A stretch of 64,000 nucleotides of DNA from Erythrobacter litoralis (GCF_029760855.1 NZ_SOSI01000001.1:496001-560000); one strand, 5' to 3'. Shown: positions 26,928 through 36,356, numbered from the stretch's first letter. Program-made: numbers and translations. The notes: generated by a model from the sequence alone, not told the origin.

Positions 26928-27953
26928 TCAGCGCGCAAATGGCTTCTCATCGTACGCCAATCGAAAACCGACATTGCTTGCGCCCATTCCCGGATCGCGA
27001 CCGCTGCGTGCGGCGGGGCGGTATCTCTGGCAGTAATTCGGAGCACAAAGATAGCTTCCGCCTTTGATTACGCGTGATATGAATCCAGGGTTGTGTGGAT
27101 CGTAAGCAGCGTTTTCGCTTGGACCCCTCGGGTTCTCGCGATCCTTTAGGTTATGGCCTGCCCGATACAGATCGGATGTCATCTCCCACACGTTGCCAAT
27201 CATGTCGTAAAGACCGTGTGGGTTCGGCTTATAGCATCCGACGGGGGAGATACCTTCGAAGCCATCGGTTTCCTGATTGACCATCGGGAACGGGCCTTGC
27301 CAACTGTTGGCCTCTTCGGGTTGGTCCGTGCTCGAAGGCTCGCCTGCCCCGGCTGCAAATTCCCATTCAGCCTCGGTCGGCAACCGTCCGCCCCGCCAAC
27401 TCGCAAAGGCTTTCATGTCCTCATAGGCGAGATGTACAACCGGCTCTTCGGATCGATAGTCTTGTCCGGCGGGGCCATACGGCTTTTTCCAGTTCGTGCC
27501 GGGGCGATACTCCCACCAATCGGCATAGTTTTGAGATGGTCGATTGGGCGGAGTGAAAACGGCTGAACCCGGCTTGAGAAGATCAGGCGGTATCTGATCA
27601 ATCGGGACGCCGAAAGCCGCAGTATCGACTGGTCTCTCCGCCACCGTTACATACCCGGTTGCTTCTACGAACTCGCCGAATTGCTGATTGGTGACTTCGT
27701 GCGCATCCAGCCAAAATCCATCGACCGTCGTTTGGCGGACCGGCCCCTCTTCGCTGTAGACCCCTTCCTGGCCCATAGCGAAAGTGCCTCCTTCAATACG
27801 GATTGCGGTATCGGAAGGGGTTATACATGCACGTTCCATCGCCTTCGCTACGGCATCACCTCTGTCCGCCGGTGCTTCGTTGCAAGCTGCCAAGCATGAT
27901 GCGAGCAAGGCTGCTGTACCGAAAGGCGGAAGAATTCGAATCAGTTTCGGCAT
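26928..27953 (-). CDS. Formylglycine-generating-enzyme (SUMF1) family lipoprotein
   Basis: A 341-residue protein of the FGE-sulfatase family. The signal peptide ends in a lipobox (CLAAC, Cys24), so it should be lipid-anchored. The FGE fold blocks are IRIEGGTFAMGQEG, GFWLDAHEVTNQQFGEFVEA, GGRLPTEAEWEFAAGA and YDMIGNVWEMTSD. Near the end, IKGGSYLCAPNYCQRYRPAA contains two Cys (303 and 308) in the spacing of the copper-binding active-site pair of genuine FGE, which many non-catalytic relatives lack. It may therefore oxidise a sulfatase Cys to formylglycine, but no sulfatase gene is in the window. GC is lower than in neighbours (31 of 60 bases at 27661-27720). It lies 37 bp after the small lipoprotein gene on the same strand. 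Confidence 0.9.
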   Translation of the reverse strand: MPKLIRILPPFGTAALLASCLAACNEAPADRGDAVAKAMERACITPSDTAIRIEGGTFAMGQEGVYSEEGPVRQTTVDGFWLDAHEVTNQQFGEFVEATGYVTVAERPVDTAAFGVPIDQIPPDLLKPGSAVFTPPNRPSQNYADWWEYRPGTNWKKPYGPAGQDYRSEEPVVHLAYEDMKAFASWRGGRLPTEAEWEFAAGAGEPSSTDQPEEANSWQGPFPMVNQETDGFEGISPVGCYKPNPHGLYDMIGNVWEMTSDLYRAGHNLKDRENPRGPSENAAYDPHNPGFISRVIKGGSYLCAPNYCQRYRPAARSGRDPGMGASNVGFRLAYDEKPFAR

Positions 27954-27990
27954 GTGATGGAAATGGGCATTAAGCTCTACGGGAGCGAGA

Positions 27991-28143
27991 TCATTCCTGA
28001 TCCATCGGCTCGTCCAGATCCTCGTCCAGTTCCGCCGCCTTGGCGTTGATCTCCTCTTCCGCCCGCTCGTAGCGTTCGTCGAAGCTCGGTTCGGAACGGC
28101 AGGCCGTAAGGAGCAGCAATGCGATGACGAAAGCGCGGCGCAT
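27991..28143 (-). CDS. 50-residue lipoprotein coupled to tamB
   Basis: A 50-residue open frame starting in the tamB stop codon (TGATG, one shared base). It begins MRRAFVIALLLLTACRSEPS, a compact lipoprotein signal with Cys15 as the lipidated residue. The mature part is only 36 residues, charged and helical (FDERYERAEEEINAKAAELD, then DEDLDEPMDQE). The position suggests translational coupling to tamB. I do not know a named family. A small accessory lipoprotein of the Tam complex is an attractive but untested role. FGE follows 37 bp later. Confidence 0.75.
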   Translation of the reverse strand: MRRAFVIALLLLTACRSEPSFDERYERAEEEINAKAAELDEDLDEPMDQE

Positions 28144-31100
28144 CAATAGTTCTTCCGATAGCGCACGTTCACGTTCGTCTGGCCAGAACCGCCCGCTTGG
28201 CTCAGGATCGATAGCGCCGGGGTCAGGCTGACCTCCAATTGCGTGGCGGTGAAGCCGCGCGCATCGGTGATGAATTCGACATAGATGTCGTCGGTCAGAT
28301 ACTGGCCCGCCGCCAGCGCGGTGCCGCGGCCGGTCGTCTCGTCGCCGCCAAGGATGCGTAGCCGGTCGACGCCGGTGGCCGAACGCAGCTTGCCCAGCGG
28401 ATTGAGGCCGCCGCCGCTGCCGCGCAGCGAGTTGAGCGAAGCGGCAAGCTGGACCGCTTGGATGGTAGACAGATTGCCGACCGAACTGCCGAACAGGATG
28501 CGCGAGACGATCTCGTCCTGCGGCAGGCCGGGCGTGCTCGAAAACGCAATCTGCGGATCGTAGGCGCGGCCCGATACGTTCACGCGGACCGTAACGTCCT
28601 CGATATCTTCCGAGGCGACCAGGGTGATGACCGGATCGATCGAGGTCCCGCCGGTAAAGGCGACGCGGCCTTCCTGCAGTTCGAACGAGCGGCCCGCAAA
28701 CCCGAGAGTGCCGCGAATGAGTTCGACGTCGCCGCTGATGCGCGGGGCGGCGCTGGTGCCGGCGATGTTGAGATCAGCATCCCATTCAGATTCCAGACCC
28801 ATGCCGGACACGTAGAGGCGCTCTGGCGCGGTGAGGCCGATATCCAGCCGCAAAAGGTCGAACAGGCCCGGGCTCGGCTCTGCCGGTTCGTCGCCGGTGA
28901 TGCGCTTCGGCCCCTTGGGCGGCGCGAAACGCACGCCGGTGAGCTGCGGAATTTCGGCCGCGCCCTGGCGGATGATCTCGTAGCGGGTTTCGGGCAGGCG
29001 GATGTCGCCGGCGAGCAGCGCCGTCTGGTTGGCGGCCTTGGTCAGGCGCAATTCGCCGGTCGCGGTCGCATCGATGGCTTCGCTGCGGGCGAGGCGCGCA
29101 TCGTCCATCGTGACGCGCACGTCCATCGGGTAGCCGCTCGCTTCGGCGAGGCTGACGAAGCCTTGCGCGCTGACCGTGCCGTCGCCGGCGGTGGCGCGCA
29201 GTCGCTCTATTTCGAGTCGCTCGCCGTTGAACCGCGCGGCCAGCGTCATGTCGGACAGACGGGTGCCGTAGGTCTGGTTCTCGTAGGTCAGCGAATTGGC
29301 ACGAATGACCCCGGAGAGTTCCGGCTGCTGCACCCGTCCCGAGAAGTCGGCGGCGACGCCGATCGGGCCGGACAGGCGCTGGTCGGGCTGCCCCGCAAAG
29401 GAGAACAGCGTGTCGGCCGGGCCGTTATAGCGGATGCCGCCACCGAGCGGGGCGGAGAGCAGCCGTTCGGTCCATGGGCCTGCGCCGGGCGGCAGGGGAT
29501 TGAGGCTCGCCACCATGCGGCCGATCACCGTGCCGCGCCGACGCATGACCGCGCGGGCCTCGCCGCCATCGGCCAACAGCTTGCCGACAAAGTTTATATC
29601 GATAGGCTGACTGACCGATGCAGCGGTGGTGCGGCTGAAATTGCTGATCTTCAGGCGTGCATCGGCACGCGGGAACGCGGTGGAACTGGCCTGCGCGAAA
29701 TCGAGGCTGCCGCTCGCGGACCCATTCACGCCGAGGCCGGGCACGAACGCGTCGATGATTCCGAGATCGAGCGAGTCGAGCCGGCTCTGCAAGGTGATGC
29801 CTTCACCGTAGGATCCCGCCAAGCGCACATTACCGCGCCCGAAATCTATGGTGGTCGGGAGCAGACGGTATTCGCCCGAACCGGGCACGATGCGCGCCGG
29901 ATTGACCGTGCGGAAATCGATGCCACGAACCCGTCCGGTCAGGGCGGCGCGCCACAGTTCGGGCTCGAGCTCGGCATTCGCGGCGATGCGGAAGGGCACG
30001 CCGCTGGTGCCTTCCGCGGTCAGGCGGACGTTTCCGCGCCCGTCGCGATAATCGATTTTCGCGCGGGCCGCATTAACGTCGAATTCGCCATAGCGGGTCT
30101 GGCCCAGCTGCACATCGCCGACGACATAGGGCTGGTCGTACAGCACCACGCGCGCATCGATGATCGCCGACCCGATCGAAACGTTGGCCGGGCCGGGCAA
30201 CGTGGTGTCGCGCGCCCGCAGATTGACTAGCGCTTCCTGATACTGCCCTTGCCCGTCCAGCCGGACGATCCCGCGAAGGCCCCGCCCGTCGGCTTCGAGC
30301 CTGCCGGCGAACGGACCTGCCGCTGTCTGTCGCAGCGAACCGGCGAAATCGATTCCGGCAAGATTGGCGCTGTTGATGTCGAGCGTGAGCTGATCGCCCG
30401 TGCCGAGCGTCACATCCGCCGTCAGCGGTCCGTAATCGGTATCGGCGGTCGCATCGAGGCGGTAGCCGTTCGGCGCGCCATTGATCCGCGCTTCCAGATT
30501 GGCGAGGCCGATGCCGAAGTCAGGCCTCTCAGCCGTGACGAAGGCCTGGGGATTGGTGATCGTCCCGGCGACGCGCACGCCAACCCGGCCATAGGCGTCG
30601 GTCGTGCCATCGGCATTGAGGGCAAGGCGGCCGTCGGGCGAATAGAAACCGTTCCCGCCGGTGATGCGCACGGCGGGCGCGTTGAGCGAGAGATTGGCAA
30701 ATCGCACGACGCCGTCCGGCCCGTAGCGCACATCCGTCGCCGCAACCGCATTCCCGCCGAGGAAATCGCGCACGCCTTCGTTGAACAGGCTGGTGGAACG
30801 CGCGCGGACCCTGCCGGCCATGGCAAACCCTTCGCGTTCGGTGCGAAGATCGATGTCGGTCTCGATATTGAAGATGCCGACGCTTTCGAGCCGGTAATTG
30901 TCGATCCGCCCGTCGACCGCGCCGGTATAGAGCCCGGTCGAGGTATCGGCGAGGAGGATCAGCCCCGCATCGATCCGGTCGGACCGCAAGCGCATATTGT
31001 CGGACAGGATGCGCGTACCTTCGATCGCGAGATCGCCTGCCAGCCGCACGTCGGTCAGCGTTCCACCCGCCACGGTGTCGAGCCCGGTGACCCGCGCGAC

Positions 31101-32381
31101 CCGGGCATCGATCGGGATCAGAATGCGATCGGAATCGATGACCGCATTGCCGGAAGCCCGCAGGTTCTGCAGCCCCATATCGTTCATGACGAGGCGGTTG
31201 GCGTTGATGAGGTATTCTACTTCCGGCGTTGCGAATTCGCCGTTCAGCGTCAGCAGGGCGCGAAGGCCGCTGCCGCCGAGATTTTCCGCCAGCGCCGACG
31301 GCTTGAGCAGCACGAATGACGCTTCGAGATCCTCGAAGCTGTTATCCGACAGATCGACCAAGCCGTTCGTGTTCAGGCGGAAGGCATCGGAGTTGAGGTT
31401 GCCCGCAAGGTCGATCCGCCGTTCGTTCAGGGCGGCGCGCATATCGACGTTCAGGATCGGACCGAGCAGCTGCGCGGTTGGGCCTTCGAACAGGCGGGCG
31501 ACGCGGGTCGGCCCCTTGACGTCGAAAGTCCCGTCGCGCGCCGCAATGGCGAGGCGGGCGAATTGCGAACCGGCGAGGTCCGCATCGAGCCGCCCGTTCC
31601 AGCGCTCCCAGTCTCCGCGACCCGACACCTGCACGCGCAGCGGCTCGGTGAGGCCGGCGAGCGCGGCAATCACGCCGTCCCCCGGCGCGTTCAGGTCGAG
31701 ATCGAGATCGAGCTTGTTCTCTTCCGGCACCGCATCGAGCAGCAGTGCGACACGGTCGCCCCCTGCCCTGCCCGGTCCGGCGATGGTGCGCCCGTTCAGG
31801 CGTGTCTGTGCCCGGCCATCGGCGATGGCGACCGTTCCGGCAAGACTGGCGACCCGGCGTTCGCCAGAAACCGGTGCTTCGGCGACGAACTGGTCGATCC
31901 GCAATTCGCCCACGTCGATGTCGAGATCGGGCAGCAGGGGATCGTCGGAAGGCGGCGTCTCGTTGAATTCCGGCAGGCGCTGCAGCGTGATCAGCCGAGA
32001 GGTCAGCGAGCGGATGTCGACATGGTTGTTGATGAAGGCGAAAGGCCGCCAGTCCATTCGGATTTCGGGCGAAGTCAGGAACGCGCCCTTCGGATCGCTT
32101 ACCGTAAGATCGTGCAGAACCATCTCGCCGTAGATCGAACCGTCGATCCGGCCGATGTCGATCTCCATTCCGTTCTCGAATTCGAGCCCGGCGATCTGGT
32201 TGGCAATAAAGCGCTTACCCGGGCCGGTGTTGAGGATCAGCAAAGCTGCTGCCACCAGCACCAGCAGTCCGACGACCACGATCGCCGCCCATTTGGCGAT
32301 CCGTGCCCAGATATTGCGGCGTGGCGCGCGCTCCGGCTCTTGGGCCATCGGCTCGTCGTTCATGATCGCCTCGTCCACCAT
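28143..32381 (-). CDS. tamB: Translocation and assembly module protein TamB
   Basis: A 1412-residue AsmA-like protein that bridges inner and outer membranes and acts with TamA in outer-membrane biogenesis and probably phospholipid transport. A cytoplasmic N-terminus of about 30 residues is followed by a TM anchor (WAAIVVVGLLVLVAAALLIL). Long beta-taco repeats fill most of the chain, and the DUF490/TamB C-terminal domain holds the end (AASLNSLRGSGGGLNPLGKL, VNVRYRKNY). The ATG at 32381 shares a base with the tamA stop (TGATG). An ATG six codons later (MNDEPM) is possible. Length is normal for the family (about 1250-1500). Confidence 0.96.
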   Translation of the reverse strand: MVDEAIMNDEPMAQEPERAPRRNIWARIAKWAAIVVVGLLVLVAAALLILNTGPGKRFIANQIAGLEFENGMEIDIGRIDGSIYGEMVLHDLTVSDPKGAFLTSPEIRMDWRPFAFINNHVDIRSLTSRLITLQRLPEFNETPPSDDPLLPDLDIDVGELRIDQFVAEAPVSGERRVASLAGTVAIADGRAQTRLNGRTIAGPGRAGGDRVALLLDAVPEENKLDLDLDLNAPGDGVIAALAGLTEPLRVQVSGRGDWERWNGRLDADLAGSQFARLAIAARDGTFDVKGPTRVARLFEGPTAQLLGPILNVDMRAALNERRIDLAGNLNSDAFRLNTNGLVDLSDNSFEDLEASFVLLKPSALAENLGGSGLRALLTLNGEFATPEVEYLINANRLVMNDMGLQNLRASGNAVIDSDRILIPIDARVARVTGLDTVAGGTLTDVRLAGDLAIEGTRILSDNMRLRSDRIDAGLILLADTSTGLYTGAVDGRIDNYRLESVGIFNIETDIDLRTEREGFAMAGRVRARSTSLFNEGVRDFLGGNAVAATDVRYGPDGVVRFANLSLNAPAVRITGGNGFYSPDGRLALNADGTTDAYGRVGVRVAGTITNPQAFVTAERPDFGIGLANLEARINGAPNGYRLDATADTDYGPLTADVTLGTGDQLTLDINSANLAGIDFAGSLRQTAAGPFAGRLEADGRGLRGIVRLDGQGQYQEALVNLRARDTTLPGPANVSIGSAIIDARVVLYDQPYVVGDVQLGQTRYGEFDVNAARAKIDYRDGRGNVRLTAEGTSGVPFRIAANAELEPELWRAALTGRVRGIDFRTVNPARIVPGSGEYRLLPTTIDFGRGNVRLAGSYGEGITLQSRLDSLDLGIIDAFVPGLGVNGSASGSLDFAQASSTAFPRADARLKISNFSRTTAASVSQPIDINFVGKLLADGGEARAVMRRRGTVIGRMVASLNPLPPGAGPWTERLLSAPLGGGIRYNGPADTLFSFAGQPDQRLSGPIGVAADFSGRVQQPELSGVIRANSLTYENQTYGTRLSDMTLAARFNGERLEIERLRATAGDGTVSAQGFVSLAEASGYPMDVRVTMDDARLARSEAIDATATGELRLTKAANQTALLAGDIRLPETRYEIIRQGAAEIPQLTGVRFAPPKGPKRITGDEPAEPSPGLFDLLRLDIGLTAPERLYVSGMGLESEWDADLNIAGTSAAPRISGDVELIRGTLGFAGRSFELQEGRVAFTGGTSIDPVITLVASEDIEDVTVRVNVSGRAYDPQIAFSSTPGLPQDEIVSRILFGSSVGNLSTIQAVQLAASLNSLRGSGGGLNPLGKLRSATGVDRLRILGGDETTGRGTALAAGQYLTDDIYVEFITDARGFTATQLEVSLTPALSILSQAGGSGQTNVNVRYRKNY

Positions 32382-34759
32382 CAGAACGCCTGCCCGATGC
32401 CGACATAGACCGCGAACCCGCTCTCGCCCTCACGCTTGTCGAGCGGAATGGCGACGTCGAAGCGCAGCGGGCCGAAATTGGTGTAATAGCGGCCGCCGAG
32501 ACCCGCACCGAAGCGGATGTCACTGAACTTGGGCACCGAACCCTCGTAAACCTGGCCCGCATCGACGAAGCCGACCACGCCGAAATTGCCGAAGCGATAG
32601 CGCACTTCCGCCGCCGCTTCATTGAGGCTGGTGCCGCCAAGCGGGCGGTAGATGAATTCGTCTTCGTTGCTGTCCTCGTCCTCCGGATCGAAATCGGGAT
32701 TGTCGAGCACTACACGGGGGCCGAGCTGCTGGAAGCCGTAACCGCGCACCGATCCACCGCCACCGGCGTAGAACCTGCGCGAAGGTGCGAGATCGAAGCG
32801 GTCGATACCCTGAATCGTGCCTACTCGTACCCGGCCCGCCAGCACGATCGCATCGGTCGCGGAGAAATAGGCCGAACCGTCGATCCGGGCGCGGACATAG
32901 GGCGAGAAGCCGCCCTGCAGCGAGCCTTCCGGTTCGACAAGCGCCGTCACGCGGAAGCCGTCGGTCGCATCGAGGAGGCTGTTGGTCCGGTCGATCCCGA
33001 CTTGTCCCGTCAATCCGCCGATAAAGAAGGTGCGGCGGATGAGGTCCTCTTCCTCGAAGCTGTAATCCTGCTCGTTCGTCGCGATCAGCTGCACGCCGTA
33101 GGCATAGGTAAACGGCTTCTGCCAGATCGGGGTGGAATCGTAGCTGACCAGCGCGGAAAGCCGCCCGGTGAACGCCTCGTAGGCATCGTAATCCGCACGC
33201 AGCGCTTCGGCCGCAAGCTGGAAGGTGCGATCGCGGCGCCCGGCATTGGACCGGCGAAAGATGACGTTCGCGCCCTGCTCGCGCGTCCCAAGAACCGCAC
33301 CCGCGATCAGCGCGCCTTCGGGCGGGAACAGGTTGCGGTGGGTCCAGCTGCCTTCGACCCTGAAACCCTGCCCCGTGCCGTAGCCCGCGCTCCCCGCCAA
33401 GGTGCGCGGCGGACCGGCATCCTGTTCGACCACGATAGTCGCATATTCGGTTCCATCGCCCGCATCTTCGCCGGTCTGCTCGGGTACGACGGATACGGTG
33501 TTGAACAGGCCGGTTGCGACCAGCGCCTTGCGCAGATCGTCGACGTCGCGGCTGTCGTAAAGCTCGCCGCGTTCGAAGCGGGTCAAGACTTCGACATGCT
33601 CGGCATCGAAAGCGAGGTTGCCGGTCGTGCGAATGCCGCCGAACCGGCTGCGCGGTCCGACAGTGATAGGCAAGGTGTAGACACCGTCGCCCGTCGTTTC
33701 ATCGAGCAGGATGTCGCGCTGGCCGATCTGGGCAAAGGGATAACCGTTCTGCGGCAATTCTACCGCAACCTTTGCCTCGGCGCCCTGTACGCGGTCGGCC
33801 ACGATCGGCTCGCCTACCTCGAGCGCAAGGTTCGACGTAATCAGATCCTCCGGCACGACGGGATCGGCTTCGATCACGATTTCCGCGATTGTATACCGCT
33901 GGCCCGGCACTACGTTTATCACGGCCACGAGTGCCGGATTGCCTTCCTCGTCCGAACGATCGATCGTCGTATTCGCCGTCGCGCTGTACCAGCCTTCCGA
34001 CGCGAGGATCTGCTGCAACAGCGCGGAATCCTCGGTCAGCCGGGCAGAAACCTGCGCCACGTTCGCCGCCTCGCCGTCGCCCTCTTCCAGGGCCGAGAGC
34101 CCATCGAACAGACCGCGAAGATCGGTTTCGGTTTCCTCGTCGGCGGCCGCCAGTCCGTCGACCCGCACGTCGTAAGCGACTTCGACCGTTTCCTCATCCG
34201 AGGCATCCTCGGCGAATTCGACCGGCTCGACCTGGAACTGGTCAAGCGGCGGCAGGGGTGCTGCGAGCTCCGCATCGCGGATGGGCGCATCGCCGATTTC
34301 CTCGACCGGATCGCCATCGGCCAGTGCCGGATCGTTCAACGGCGGCGCCTGCCCTTCGGCAGTCTGCGTCTCCGCCTCTTCGGCCGCCAGCCTGCGTTCG
34401 AATTCCGCGATCGATTCCAGCGGCCTGTCCAGTTCCGGATCGTCCTCCGGCGCCAGCTCGGGCACGCTTTCCTCGAACTCCTCGTCGCTGATGATCGGTT
34501 CGACTTCGGGAAGATTCGCACCCGGCGGGGGTGCGGGGATATCGAGCGGTGTGGACTCGTCCTGCTGCACGTCCGCCTGCGCCTGCGTATCCTGCGCGAC
34601 CCCGGGCGACGCCGTCATCGCTGCAGCTAAAGCAAGCCCGGCGGCGGAAATTCGCAGGTTCCGGGACCGATCCTGCCGCGGTTCCGTTCCGAAACCAGAC
34701 AAGCCGACCAATCCAGCAATCGACGGGGACTGTTTTCTTGGAATCGACCCAACACCCAC
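32381..34759 (-). CDS. tamA: BamA/TamA-family outer-membrane protein TamA
   Basis: A 792-residue Omp85-family protein. The mature N-terminus carries an unusually long acidic, Pro-rich segment (about residues 65-190; for example PLDIPAPPPGANLPEVEP and EESVPELAPEDDPELDRP). POTRA domains follow (SALLQQILASEGWYSATANT, YTIAEIVIEADPV, VEVLTRFERGELYDSRDVDD), then the 16-stranded barrel with the conserved GGGSVRGYGFQQLGP motif and a final aromatic residue (VGIGQAF). The signal peptide (ISAAGLALAAAMTASPGVAQ) begins only at about residue 37, so the true start may lie downstream of 34759 at an alternative codon. It precedes tamB in a one-base overlap. Confidence 0.93.
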   Translation of the reverse strand: MGVGSIPRKQSPSIAGLVGLSGFGTEPRQDRSRNLRISAAGLALAAAMTASPGVAQDTQAQADVQQDESTPLDIPAPPPGANLPEVEPIISDEEFEESVPELAPEDDPELDRPLESIAEFERRLAAEEAETQTAEGQAPPLNDPALADGDPVEEIGDAPIRDAELAAPLPPLDQFQVEPVEFAEDASDEETVEVAYDVRVDGLAAADEETETDLRGLFDGLSALEEGDGEAANVAQVSARLTEDSALLQQILASEGWYSATANTTIDRSDEEGNPALVAVINVVPGQRYTIAEIVIEADPVVPEDLITSNLALEVGEPIVADRVQGAEAKVAVELPQNGYPFAQIGQRDILLDETTGDGVYTLPITVGPRSRFGGIRTTGNLAFDAEHVEVLTRFERGELYDSRDVDDLRKALVATGLFNTVSVVPEQTGEDAGDGTEYATIVVEQDAGPPRTLAGSAGYGTGQGFRVEGSWTHRNLFPPEGALIAGAVLGTREQGANVIFRRSNAGRRDRTFQLAAEALRADYDAYEAFTGRLSALVSYDSTPIWQKPFTYAYGVQLIATNEQDYSFEEEDLIRRTFFIGGLTGQVGIDRTNSLLDATDGFRVTALVEPEGSLQGGFSPYVRARIDGSAYFSATDAIVLAGRVRVGTIQGIDRFDLAPSRRFYAGGGGSVRGYGFQQLGPRVVLDNPDFDPEDEDSNEDEFIYRPLGGTSLNEAAAEVRYRFGNFGVVGFVDAGQVYEGSVPKFSDIRFGAGLGGRYYTNFGPLRFDVAIPLDKREGESGFAVYVGIGQAF

Positions 34760-35844
34760 AAAATGGAACCGACAGCACTCGCGCCGTCGACCAAACCGTT
34801 AACGAAAACAACGTTTCGCGCGATCCGGCGCCGGGTGCAACCGCTAATTCACCATGGCAGATGCCGAAAGCGGCATGGATCGCAATCCTGAAGCGCATGT
34901 TCACGATGTGGGGATTCCACAATCTTTCTCTGCTGGGTGCGGGCGTCGCCTTCTTCACATTCCTGGCGATTACACCGCTGATTGCCGCCACCGTCATGAT
35001 CTACGGGCTGATCGGCAGCGTCGAGACGGTGCAGCGCCAGATGCAGACGATCATTACGATCCTGCCTGCCGATGCCGCGCGGCTGCTTCAGGACCAGATG
35101 CTTGGTGTCGTAACCGCCAATTCCGGCGTGACAGGCCTTGCGCTGATCATCGCGCTGACCTTTGCGATATATGGCGGAATGCGGGCGGCGAACGGTCTCA
35201 TCGGCGCCCTCAACATCATCAACGAAGAGCACGAATCGCGTAACATCATCAAAAAGACCCTGCGCGTGGCAGCGCTGACCCTGGCCGCGATCCTGCTGGC
35301 CGTGACCGGGATCGTAAGCGCTGGCGTTTTCGCATGGTTGCAAACGCAGGCGGGTTCGATGTTCGGTGCGGAAGCGGAATTCCTGATCAAGCTTTGCGCC
35401 TGGGCGGCATCGGTGCTGCTGGGTGCATTCATGTTCGCCGTCATCATGCGTTATGGCCCCGACCGCGAACCGGCGAAGTTCCGCTGGCTTTTTCCCGGCG
35501 CCCTCCTCGCCACCCTGCTGTGGATCTCGATCTCGTTCGGCTTCTCCTATTACGTAGCCTATGTGAGCGATTACAACGCGACTTACGGCTCGCTTTCGGC
35601 CATCGTCGTCTTCCTTATGTGGCTGTTCCTGTCGGGCTATGGCGTGCTTGCCGGTGCGCTGCTTAACGCCGAGATCGAGCGCCAGACCACCGTCGATACC
35701 ACCACCGGTCCCGAACAGCCGATGGGCCGGCGCGGCGCGGTTCTGGCCGACCTTGACGAAGGCGGCCTGTCGATCGAACAATGGATGCAGCAAACCGAAC
35801 GCCGCGCCGTCGCCCGGCACATGAAGAAGTCGAAAGTGCGGTGA
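34738..35844 (+). CDS. YihY/virulence factor BrkB family membrane protein
   Basis: A polytopic inner-membrane protein of about 368 residues (BrkB/YihY family; misnamed RNase BN in older work). Six hydrophobic segments begin with NLSLLGAGVAFFTFLAITPL; SFGFSYYVAYVSDYNATYGS and VVFLMWLFLSGYGVLAGALL are the conserved C-terminal helices. The tail is soluble and charged. The start is uncertain. TTG at 34738 has GGGGAC 7 bp upstream and keeps the conserved SPWQMPKAAW leader inside the protein; the first downstream ATG, 34861, would cut that leader. The 5' end overlaps the annotated tamA start region on the opposite strand. The function of the family is unknown. Confidence 0.9.
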   Translation: MESTQHPQNGTDSTRAVDQTVNENNVSRDPAPGATANSPWQMPKAAWIAILKRMFTMWGFHNLSLLGAGVAFFTFLAITPLIAATVMIYGLIGSVETVQRQMQTIITILPADAARLLQDQMLGVVTANSGVTGLALIIALTFAIYGGMRAANGLIGALNIINEEHESRNIIKKTLRVAALTLAAILLAVTGIVSAGVFAWLQTQAGSMFGAEAEFLIKLCAWAASVLLGAFMFAVIMRYGPDREPAKFRWLFPGALLATLLWISISFGFSYYVAYVSDYNATYGSLSAIVVFLMWLFLSGYGVLAGALLNAEIERQTTVDTTTGPEQPMGRRGAVLADLDEGGLSIEQWMQQTERRAVARHMKKSKVR

Positions 35845-36283
35845 GAGGAGCCGTTCGCGGTCCGGTTCCTCATTGATTACGAGGTAGAGTGAGCCCTCGG
35901 GGGCGATCGATCGCGTCATCAGTCCCCGATGACATTTTCGACGCGCCTCTCCGTCGATATTTGCATCCATCATCGAAGATCGTCCGGACCTCTGCATATT
36001 GCGGCCCCAAGCAGTTAGCGACCGGCTCGAGATCATAGTGTGATCCGAGAAGGCAGCGAGCAGGCTTGCTATAGGCTCCCGGCAGGCTGGACGCCGTGGA
36101 TCCATTCACAACAGAGTGTCGATAGAAAGGTCGTGAGAGCTCTTTCCGGAAGCCCGTATTACGACCTAGCGCTAGCGGTCAGACGCTTACAGGGGTTTTC
36201 GCGGCCGGCGACTTTCCACCAGATCCCGGCTTTTACTAAATTTTGCTATGGAGCGGACACTGCCGCAGACCGCGGCAAACACG
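35845..36283. other. Gene-poor stretch, nothing assigned
   Basis: This stretch separates yihY from the terminator of the adhesin gene. It holds several short frames (for example 35870-36109 on the minus strand) but none with a ribosome-binding site, a recognisable motif or a codon pattern like that of the neighbours. The base composition is less GC-rich than the flanking genes (TTTTACTAAATTTTGCTATG near 36231). It may contain decayed coding sequence. I see no tRNA or clear RNA gene in it. Confidence 0.4.
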
Positions 36284-36313
36284 AAAAAAGGCGAGGCGCC
36301 GAAGCGCCCCGCC
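36284..36313 (-). terminator. Rho-independent terminator of the adhesin gene
   Basis: On the minus strand GGCGGGGCGC and GCGCCTCGCC form a ten-pair stem (one G-U) capped by a stable TTCG tetraloop, followed by six T residues. It lies 43 bp after the adhesin stop codon. Confidence 0.92.
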
Positions 36314-36356
36314 CCTCTCCTGGTCCACAGGAAGTTCGTGAACCCGTGGTCGGTGA

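Noticed and set aside
28458-30230. 590-codon open frame antisense to tamB
   Set aside because: High GC keeps antisense frames open; the translation is Arg/Ala/Gly-rich without motifs or ribosome-binding site, and tamB on the other strand is a clear family member.
33002-34630. 542-codon frame antisense to tamA
   Set aside because: Same cause; composition is unlike a real protein and the opposite frame has Omp85 motifs.
35870-36109. 79-codon minus-strand frame between yihY and the adhesin
   Set aside because: No ribosome-binding site, family motif or neighbour coupling; kept only as part of the unassigned gap.
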